In this document: positions 9,040-15,610 of the stretch, in pieces
Position numbering within the stretch: the first letter of the stretch is position 1
Layout: each line of letters opens with the position of its first letter
Source of the DNA: Cyclobacterium xiamenense
GTDB lineage: Bacteria > Bacteroidota > Bacteroidia > Cytophagales > Cyclobacteriaceae
Assembly (NCBI RefSeq): GCF_009467825.1
Contig: NZ_WIOK01000015.1
Location: 62,001-126,000, forward strand
Direction: 5' to 3'
DNA: 64,000 nucleotides
Notes under the pieces: generated by a model
Seen by the model: the letters and a program-made list of their open reading frames with translations, nothing else
Databases searched by the model: none
Told to the model about the DNA's origin: nothing
Translations under genes and position numbers: made by a program

Positions 9040-10497
9040 ATGAATAAATCGACTTGTATTGCATTACTGATCGTATTTTCCGGTTGCTGGCAAACGAATC
9101 CGGCAACGTCGCTCCCTTCCCGGCCCAATATTCTGATCATCCTGGTCGATGACCTTGGTAAGGAATGGGTCAGCCAGTATGGTGCAGCGGATATTTCCAC
9201 GCCGGCCATTGATGCCCTGGCCAAAAGCGGCATTACCTTTAGTAATGCGTATGCCATGCCCCAATGCACGCCAACCCGGGTCAGCTTATTGACCGGTCAG
9301 TATCCCTTCAGGCACGGTTGGGTAAATCATTGGGACGTTCCTCGCTGGGGTGGAGGAGCCCATTTTGACGAAACACGCTATCCCTCGCTGGGAAAGGAAA
9401 TGAAAAAAGCAGGCTACGCTACCTGCATTGCCGGCAAGTGGCAAATCGATGATTTCCGGGTGGAACCCGATGCGCTCACAAAAAACGGGTTTGATGCCTA
9501 TTGCATGTGGACGGGCTACGAAACGGGAGTAGCCGCAAGTGCCAATAGGTACCAGGACCCCTACCTGTACACAAAAGCAGGCAGTAAAACCCATACCGGA
9601 GCGTTTGGACCCGATGTGTTTAAACGATTCATTATCGATTTTATCCACAAAAACAAAGACAACCCCATGTTCATTTACTATCCCATGGTTCTCACCCACA
9701 CGCCCTTCGTGAACACTCCCGATAGCAATGAAGCAGACAATCTGGGGAAGCACAAAGCCATGGTAGCCTATACCGATCGGATTACAGGCGAACTGGTAAA
9801 AGCGCTGGAAGATGCGGGGATCCGGGACAACACCCTCATTATCTGGACAACAGACAATGGTACTACCGGCGCAATTACCGGAACTCGAAATGGGTTTTCC
9901 GTAAAAGGTGGTAAGTCGAAAACCATCGAATCCGGCATCAATGTGCCTTTTCTGGTAAGCTGGCCCAAAAAAATTTCCGCAAATAGGGTTTCAGACGCGC
10001 TGATTGACTTTACGGATATTTTCCCTACCTGCCTGGAACTGGCAGGCATTCCCGAAAAGAAACAGCGGGATTCGGAGAATGAGCGATTTGAGATCGATGG
10101 CTTCTCCTTTCGGGATGTTTTGATCCACGGGGACCAATCTTCCCAGCGAAACTGGATTTTAGCCATGGGAGGTGGAAACAATGCCGCGCTTACAGAAAAC
10201 GGCGTGGAAAATCAATACCTGTTTCGCGACCGCGTGGTTCGAAACAAACAGTACAAGTTGTACATCAATTCGGAACGGGAACCTGAAAAATTTATCGATT
10301 TACTAGCCGACCCGATGGAAACCACCAACTTACTCGACAGCCTGCATACCGAAGAAAGAAAGCGGCATTTCAAGCAGCTCCGTGAAATCATTCCTGCCTT
10401 CCCAGAAAAGGATAGCGACCCAAAATATACCCCAAATCCTCCCCAGGCCTGGGATGTACCGATAACGGAACAAAGCCAGGTATGGAAAAAGCAATAA
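9040..10497 (+). CDS. Sulfatase lipoprotein, formylglycine type
   Basis: A 485-residue arylsulfatase-family protein. The ATG at 9040 was chosen over an upstream in-frame GTG (8995) because it begins a perfect lipoprotein signal with lipobox FSGC (Cys16). Metal-binding Asp37-Asp38 occur in LVDDLG. The core motif is C76-T-P-T-R80, in which the cysteine would be converted to formylglycine by a sulfatase-maturing enzyme. GKWQ and TTDNGT further on are also typical of the active site. It should remove sulfate esters from a polysaccharide or small molecule in the periplasm or at the cell surface. It leads a plus-strand run with a CBM9-like lipoprotein and an esterase lipoprotein. No maturase gene is in the window; the SUMF1-like gldJ product is not one. 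Confidence 0.93.
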   Translation: MNKSTCIALLIVFSGCWQTNPATSLPSRPNILIILVDDLGKEWVSQYGAADISTPAIDALAKSGITFSNAYAMPQCTPTRVSLLTGQYPFRHGWVNHWDVPRWGGGAHFDETRYPSLGKEMKKAGYATCIAGKWQIDDFRVEPDALTKNGFDAYCMWTGYETGVAASANRYQDPYLYTKAGSKTHTGAFGPDVFKRFIIDFIHKNKDNPMFIYYPMVLTHTPFVNTPDSNEADNLGKHKAMVAYTDRITGELVKALEDAGIRDNTLIIWTTDNGTTGAITGTRNGFSVKGGKSKTIESGINVPFLVSWPKKISANRVSDALIDFTDIFPTCLELAGIPEKKQRDSENERFEIDGFSFRDVLIHGDQSSQRNWILAMGGGNNAALTENGVENQYLFRDRVVRNKQYKLYINSEREPEKFIDLLADPMETTNLLDSLHTEERKRHFKQLREIIPAFPEKDSDPKYTPNPPQAWDVPITEQSQVWKKQ

Positions 10498-10568
10498 CCG
10501 AGACGGAAACGGACCCGTAACCGCTTGACAGCGTCCGCAGGAAGGACAATCCATAAACGAAAAAAACA

Positions 10569-11300
10569 ATGATAAAAGCACTCCATTCACGGAAAAAGCC
10601 AAAAAAAATACGCTCGCTTTTTAAGCGGTACCTGCTGGTTTCTCCCCTGGCTTTGCTGTTTTTTGCCTGTGGAGACCCGGCTTCCTCCCGACTCAGCCTG
10701 CCAGCCCTGTCGGGAGAAATACAGGTTGACGGGCGAATAGACGAAAAAACCTGGGAACGCGCCTGGATTCTCGAGGGATTGATTTCCCCCTGGCCCGAGG
10801 AAAAAAATAATGACCAAACCACATTCAGAGCCTTTGTCTCTCCAACCCATTTCAATTTTTCCTTTGAGGTCCGGGACAATTCCCTGACAACGGTAGCCTT
10901 TCAAAACGAAGCATCCGTAGAAAAGGAAGATCGGGTGGAACTGTTTTTTTCCAGCGATACGACCCTCGCAAGGTACTATTGCATCGAAATCGACCCGAAT
11001 GGAAACGTGCTCGATTATTCTGCGGCTTATTACCGCGAGTTTGACCCGACCTGGGATTTTACCAGCAAAGAGCTGGCTGCCAGGATCACCGATACCGGAT
11101 ACCTTGTTGAGGGGAAAATCTCCCTGGACGAACTGAGCGAACTGGGGATTTCCTTCCCCTTTTACCTTGGAATCTTTCGAGCCGACTTCAAACCTGCGCC
11201 CGACGAAACGGTTACCTGGTTTTCCTGGAAAAAACCAAACAGCCCAACGCCCGATTTTCACATCCCTTCGGCTTTTGGAGAAACGGTTCGAATGGAGTAA
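10569..11300 (+). CDS. CBM9-like (carbohydrate-binding family 9) lipoprotein
   Basis: A 243-residue protein with a basic N-terminus, a hydrophobic segment and lipobox LFFAC (Cys34). The mature part begins with the usual CBM9-like pattern, IQVDGRIDEKTWERA, followed by AFVSPTHFNFSFEVRDNSL and a late GKISLDELSELG. This matches the carbohydrate-binding family 9-like domains often found alone in Bacteroidota lipoproteins. No catalytic motif is seen. It probably binds sugars or haem-like ligands at the cell surface; the polysaccharide-related neighbours favour sugars. It lies 71 bases after the sulfatase and 9 bases before the esterase on the same strand, so it is probably co-transcribed with them. 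Confidence 0.72.
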   Translation: MIKALHSRKKPKKIRSLFKRYLLVSPLALLFFACGDPASSRLSLPALSGEIQVDGRIDEKTWERAWILEGLISPWPEEKNNDQTTFRAFVSPTHFNFSFEVRDNSLTTVAFQNEASVEKEDRVELFFSSDTTLARYYCIEIDPNGNVLDYSAAYYREFDPTWDFTSKELAARITDTGYLVEGKISLDELSELGISFPFYLGIFRADFKPAPDETVTWFSWKKPNSPTPDFHIPSAFGETVRME

Positions 11301-11309
11301 ATTTCCTGC

Positions 11310-12272
11310 ATGAGAACGATATTCCTTGCACTCGTTGCCGGCTGTCTCGCTTGCGCCTGCCAAACGGCAACCACCGACCCGGACCGGCCGATACAAGCTC
11401 CCCGGGGATACCTGAATGAAACCCTTCTGAATATCGCGTATGGATTGGGTAGCTTAGACTTGATCGAGTCCACTCCGGCAGTGCCGGAGAACCTGGAAGC
11501 GTTCACGGACATTCCCTACAAAACCATCGACGGGCTGGCGCTGCAGCTTGATATCTACCGGAAAAACGACTTGCAGGAACCGGCGCCCACCCTGATTTTT
11601 GTGCACGGCGGTGCCTGGAAAAAGGGCAAGCGGCAGGATTACCTCCCTTACCTGATCGATTATGCTGAAAAGGGCTACGTTACCGCCACCCTCTCCTACC
11701 GACTTTCTGGCGTAGCAACGTTTCCTGCCGCCGCACAGGATGTGAACTGCGGCATTAAGTGGATCAAACAACATGCGGACGCGTACGGCATTGATCCCGA
11801 TCGGTTGGCACTCATTGGCGGATCTGCAGGCGGGCATCTGTCCCTTTTGCTTGGCTACGGAGGTGAGGAGCCATTGTTTAACCGGGATTGCGAGCAGGGC
11901 CCGGACAGCAGGGTGAAAGCGATTGTGGATTTATACGGCCCGGTAGATCTGACAACTCCCTACGCTATTTCCACCGAACAGGTGCAACGTTTTATGGGCA
12001 GCAGCTACGAGCAGGATCCGGAAATGTATCGGCTGGCATCGCCTCGTACCTTTATCACCGCCGATGATCCACCTACGCTTATTTTTCAGGGCACGATTGA
12101 CTCCCTGGTACCGGTAAGCCAGTCGGATTCCCTGCAGCGTTGGCTGCAGCAAGCCGGGGTACCAAACGAGTACCACCGGCTAAAAGGCTGGCAGCATACC
12201 ATGGATAGGGCGCGGGAGGTAAATGACTACTGTCAGTTTTACATCGACCGTTTTTTAGAACGATACCTGTAG
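11310..12272 (+). CDS. Alpha/beta-hydrolase lipoprotein (carboxylesterase, HGG family)
   Basis: A 320-residue exported esterase. The signal region ends in a cysteine-rich stretch (VAGC at Cys12 or ACAC at Cys17) that should be lipidated. The oxyanion motif is H99-G-G-A-W, the nucleophile elbow G-G-S172-A-G-G-H, and the catalytic His lies in GWQHTMDRA near residue 295. An Asp in GTIDSLVPVSQSD completes the triad. The closest recognisable group is the BD-FAE/lipase-like esterases that remove acetyl or feruloyl groups from polysaccharides. It starts 9 bases after the CBM9-like gene and closes the sulfatase locus. The exact substrate is not predictable from sequence. Confidence 0.9.
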   Translation: MRTIFLALVAGCLACACQTATTDPDRPIQAPRGYLNETLLNIAYGLGSLDLIESTPAVPENLEAFTDIPYKTIDGLALQLDIYRKNDLQEPAPTLIFVHGGAWKKGKRQDYLPYLIDYAEKGYVTATLSYRLSGVATFPAAAQDVNCGIKWIKQHADAYGIDPDRLALIGGSAGGHLSLLLGYGGEEPLFNRDCEQGPDSRVKAIVDLYGPVDLTTPYAISTEQVQRFMGSSYEQDPEMYRLASPRTFITADDPPTLIFQGTIDSLVPVSQSDSLQRWLQQAGVPNEYHRLKGWQHTMDRAREVNDYCQFYIDRFLERYL

Positions 12273-12301
12273 TCCGTAAAGCGATGATTTGATGTGCTGC
12301 G

Positions 12302-12358
12302 TTGCTACCATTGACGACATTGGCACCAATGCGACCCGTTTCCGTCACTGCGGGAATT
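12302..12358 (+). repeat. Truncated copy of the dispersed repeat
   Basis: The segment around the stretch tttccgtcactgc resembles the junction sequence at 13595-13645 between right-hand repeat copies (a tgacgacattggcac-like stretch followed by cgacccgtttccgtcactgc). It marks the left limit of repeat-related sequence and sits just after the esterase stop codon. Confidence 0.55.
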
Positions 12359-12450
12359 AATTTTTTTAAACGCAGAAATCGGGGTAACAGTGCTTAATTT
12401 TACCTATCTAAAAATCAACCTATTAAAAAAATAAAGAGTGACTTCTAATC

Positions 12451-12501
12451 ACCTCCCCCAAGGCCCCTCCTGTTTTCAGGAGGGGGAGACAGGGGGTGGT
12501 A
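12451..12501. repeat. G/C-rich palindromic repeat element
   Basis: A near-palindromic unit: a pyrimidine-rich arm (cacctcccccaaggcccctc) is followed by ctgttttcag and then the purine-rich arm (gagggggagacagggggtgg). It can fold into a long hairpin with a CCTG/CAGG centre. It resembles small dispersed palindromes seen in many Bacteroidota genomes. It is not followed by a T-run, so it is less likely to be a simple terminator. Confidence 0.6.
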
Positions 12502-12525
12502 AAAACACGTCATCGGTCCTGAAAC

Positions 12526-12907
12526 GATCCCAATCCTATTGCATCAATCGCCCCAGCACGCGCGGCAGTCTGTCGGAAGATGTGCACAGCAGGCGTTTTT
12601 AACTGCACTTTTTCGTAATACTTATGTCTACGCTCCGAATCAGATTGCTTTTTAGGCTGAGCCTGCCGATGCCCGCTGCGCTCGCAATGACGCGGTATGC
12701 GCACTGGAAACGCAGTCCGTCACTGCGAGGGGGCTAATCTGACCCCAATCGTATTTCATTAACCGCCCCAGCACCCGCGGCAGTCTGTAGGAAAACGTAC
12801 AGAGCAGGCGTATTTAAATGCCCTTTTTCGTAATACTTACGCGAACGCCCCGAATCAGATTGCTTTTTAGGTTGAGCCTGCCGATGCCCGCTGCGCTCGC
12901 AATGACG
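12526..12907 (+). repeat. Left tandem dimer of the ~190-bp dispersed repeat (copies A and B)
   Basis: Copy A (12526-12692) and copy B (12717-12907) are direct repeats. Over their shared part both are exactly 167 bases with no insertions, and both end in cgctgcgctcgcaatgacg. They are separated by a 24-base linker (12693-12716) that is repeated identically between the two right-hand copies. No reading frame is conserved between copies, so the repeat is non-coding or structural. Confidence 0.85.
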
Positions 12908-13124
12908 ACGTTGGAGTACTCATTTGGATAGAATAATCAATTGAGCACTTGGTATGTTCCTTCGGAAGTCTGTTAAGATATGCAATCGAGAAGAGAATCT
13001 TGAGTGCCTTTTTCAAAAAATCACATTAATCCAATGGTATAGAAATACTTAACTGTATTCGAGTAGAATTTTCTAAAAATATGTAATTTTAGTTAACCGC
13101 AAAACCCTCATCAAATCCAAAAAA

Positions 13125-13424
13125 ATGAAAAAAGGTGGTGCTGTCTATATAATGACCAACCAAAATAATACTACATTATATGTTGGGGTAACAGAAAACC
13201 TTTTAAAAAGAGTAATGGAGCATAAATCTCGTTTAACCCCCTCCTCTTTTACATCACGATATAAAATAAAAAAATTGGTCTATTTTGAATTATTTCACTC
13301 AATAGAAGAGGCTATTTGCAGAGAGAAGCAACTTAAATCCGGGAGTAGAAAAAAGAAAAATGACTTAATCAATGCCTTTAATCCATCTTGGAAAGACCTG
13401 TACGAGGAGGTAAAAAATTGGTGA
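13125..13424 (+). CDS. Small GIY-YIG domain endonuclease (UPF0213-like)
   Basis: A 99-residue single-domain GIY-YIG nuclease-like protein. The motifs are V7-Y8-I9 (in place of GIY), Y19-V20-G21 (YIG), the catalytic Arg29, His33, and the conserved Glu67 in CREKQLKSGSRKKK. All core catalytic positions are therefore present. There is no DNA-binding or other extra domain. The gene is plainly AT-rich compared with its neighbours and lies between two tandem dimers of a dispersed repeat, which suggests horizontal acquisition or mobility. Free-standing relatives are very common in Bacteroidota, often in several copies per genome, and their biological role is not established. The ATG at 13125 follows an A-rich leader. 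Confidence 0.9.
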   Translation: MKKGGAVYIMTNQNNTTLYVGVTENLLKRVMEHKSRLTPSSFTSRYKIKKLVYFELFHSIEEAICREKQLKSGSRKKKNDLINAFNPSWKDLYEEVKNW

Positions 13425-13532
13425 TCTTTTGTTTTTGACAGGTTTCAGAAATACACGTCTTCAAGTATCACGATAAATATTCTCAAAGAGAGACTTGCGG
13501 ATCAGCCTTACCTAACTCTCCTTTTCTGATTT

Positions 13533-14056
13533 CCTTGTGCTCTCGCTCCGATTCAAATTGTTTTTTAAGCTGAGCATACCGAAGCCCGCTCCGCTACCGA
13601 TGACGACGTTGGCATCGCTGCGACACGTTTCCGTCACTGCAAGGGTGCTGACCTGACCCCAATCGTATTTCACTGACCTCCCAAGCACCCGCGGCAGTCT
13701 GTAGGAAAACGTACACAGCAGGCGTATTTGATTGACCTTCTTCGTGATTCTTACATCAACGCTCCGGTTCAGATTGCTTTTTAGGCTGAGCCTGCCGATG
13801 CCCGCTGCGCTCGCAATGACGCGGTATGCGCACTGGAAACGCAGTCCGTCACCGCGAGGGGGCTAATCTGACCCCAATCGTATTTCACTGACCTCCTAAG
13901 CACCCGCGGCAGTCTGTAGGAAGGAGTGCACAGCAGGCGTATCTAACTGCCCTCTTCCGAACTCCTTATGAGCTCGCTCCGGTTCAGATTGCTCCCTTTT
14001 CAGGCTGAGCCTGCCGAAGCCCGCAGGCTCAGGGACCAATGGCGCTCGCAATGACG
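13533..14056 (+). repeat. Right repeat block: partial copy C and tandem dimer (copies D and E)
   Basis: Copy C (about 13533-13605) is a partial, diverged copy. Copy D (13631-13821, 191 bases, the same length as B) and copy E (13846-14056, with small insertions) follow as direct repeats, joined by the same 24-base linker as copies A and B. All copies point the same way. Copy E ends 47 bases before the stop codon of glyS, so the array lies in the convergent space behind that gene. Confidence 0.85.
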
Positions 14057-14103
14057 GTCAGTACCAACTCCGCTCAGGGACCGGAAGGACCGGGGAGGCA
14101 AAA

Positions 14104-15570
14104 TCAAATCTTCTCAAACACCGTCCGAAAACTACAGGCTTCCGACAACCTACCATGCAGCTCACCAATCGCTACCCGCTCCTGTTCCGTGGTATCACGG
14201 TGCCTAATGGTGACGGTATCGTCCTCCAGGGTCTGATGGTCTACGGCGATGCAGAAGGGCGTTCCGATCAAATCCTGCCGCGCGTACCGCTTGCCTATAG
14301 AGGCCGCCTCCTCGTAAATAATGTTGAAATCGTACTTCAATTGCTCGAAGATGGCCTTGCCCTTTTCCGGTAAGCCGTCTTTTTTGGTCAAGGGTAGGAT
14401 GGCCGCTTTGACCGGTGCCAGGGCTGGGTGAAACTTGAGGTATACCCTGCTTTTATCTCCAATTTGCTCTTCCGTATAGGCATTGCAGAGCGTCATTAAA
14501 AACAAGCGGTCTGCCCCAATAGAAGTCTCAATCACGTAGGGAATATAGTTCTGGTTCACCTCGGGATCAAAGTATTGCTGCTTCTTTTTGCTGTATTCCT
14601 GGTGTGCTTTTAGGTCAAAGTCGGTACGGGAATGAATACCCTCCACTTCCTTAAAGCCAAAGGGAAATTGGTATTCGATGTCCAGGGCGGCGTTGGCATA
14701 ATGGGCCAGCTTGTCGTGGTCGTGCCGACGGATTTTTTCTTCTGGTATCCCCAGCGCCAGGTGCCATTTTACCCGGGTATCTGCCCACTGCTTGTACCAG
14801 TCCAGTTCTGTACCGGGCCGTACAAAATACTGCATTTCCATTTGCTCAAACTCCCGCATGCGGAATATAAACTGCCGGGCTACAATTTCGTTTCGGAAAG
14901 CCTTTCCAATCTGTGCGATCCCAAAAGGCACTTTCATGCGGGCAGTCTTCTGCACGTTTAGGAAATTGACAAAAATGCCCTGAGCCGTCTCCGGCCTAAG
15001 GTAAATCGTGGATGCATCCTCGGCAACAGACCCCACCTGGGTAGAAAACATCAGGTTAAACTGACGAATTTCGGTCCAGTTGGCCGTACCACTCATCGGA
15101 CAGGTAATGCCCTCGTTGATCATCAGCTCACGCAACGCGGAAAAATCGGCCGCATCCAGCAATTTCCCCATGGCAGCAAGCAATTCTCTGGCTCGCTCTA
15201 CTTCTCCAGCCTGCTCGTACTGGGCCGCTTTTTCTTCGATCAACACATCCGCACGGTACCGCTTTTTGCTGTCCTTGTTGTCCACCATGGGATCGTTAAA
15301 GCTATCCACGTGACCGGAGGCTTTCCAGGTGGTGGGATGCATAAAAATAGCCGCATCCAACCCTACAATATTATCGTGCAGGCGGGTCATGGACTCCCAC
15401 CACAGGCGTTTGAGATTGTTTTTCAATTCTACGCCATAGGGGCCGTAATCGTATACCGCCTGAAGTCCATCGTAAATTTCGGAAGATGGGTACACAAACC
15501 CATACTCTTTGGCATGGGCGATGATATCTTTGAGCAGATTGCTTTCCTGAGGTTGTGCTGATTTTGCCAT
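14104..15570 (-). CDS. glyS: Glycyl-tRNA synthetase, dimeric class II type
   Basis: A 488-residue class II aminoacyl-tRNA synthetase of the single-chain (alpha2) type, which charges tRNA-Gly in the cytoplasm. Recognisable parts include the N-terminal YGFVYPSSEIYDGLQAVYDY, the LRPETAQGIF stretch, motif 2 around FRNEIVARQFIFRMREFEQM, motif 3 around SIGADRLFLMTL, and a C-terminal anticodon-binding domain with KDGLPEKGKAIFEQL. The ATG at 15570 was chosen; an upstream in-frame TTG (15588) adds six residues but no family-like sequence. It lies 40 bases downstream of the large haem dehydrogenase gene on the same strand, so some read-through is possible. The gene ends next to the repeat block. Confidence 0.96.
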   Translation of the reverse strand: MAKSAQPQESNLLKDIIAHAKEYGFVYPSSEIYDGLQAVYDYGPYGVELKNNLKRLWWESMTRLHDNIVGLDAAIFMHPTTWKASGHVDSFNDPMVDNKDSKKRYRADVLIEEKAAQYEQAGEVERARELLAAMGKLLDAADFSALRELMINEGITCPMSGTANWTEIRQFNLMFSTQVGSVAEDASTIYLRPETAQGIFVNFLNVQKTARMKVPFGIAQIGKAFRNEIVARQFIFRMREFEQMEMQYFVRPGTELDWYKQWADTRVKWHLALGIPEEKIRRHDHDKLAHYANAALDIEYQFPFGFKEVEGIHSRTDFDLKAHQEYSKKKQQYFDPEVNQNYIPYVIETSIGADRLFLMTLCNAYTEEQIGDKSRVYLKFHPALAPVKAAILPLTKKDGLPEKGKAIFEQLKYDFNIIYEEAASIGKRYARQDLIGTPFCIAVDHQTLEDDTVTIRHRDTTEQERVAIGELHGRLSEACSFRTVFEKI

Positions 15571-15610
15571 GGGCGCAAAATTAAGCAAAAACCCATAGTG
15601 TACAAGGTTT

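Noticed and set aside
10587-11396. 269-codon minus-strand open frame
   Set aside because: Lies antisense to the CBM9-like lipoprotein gene and lacks any protein family features.
12526-14056. Possible CRISPR array
   Set aside because: Repeat units are about 190 bases with a constant 24-base linker, not short repeats with unique spacers, and there are no cas genes.
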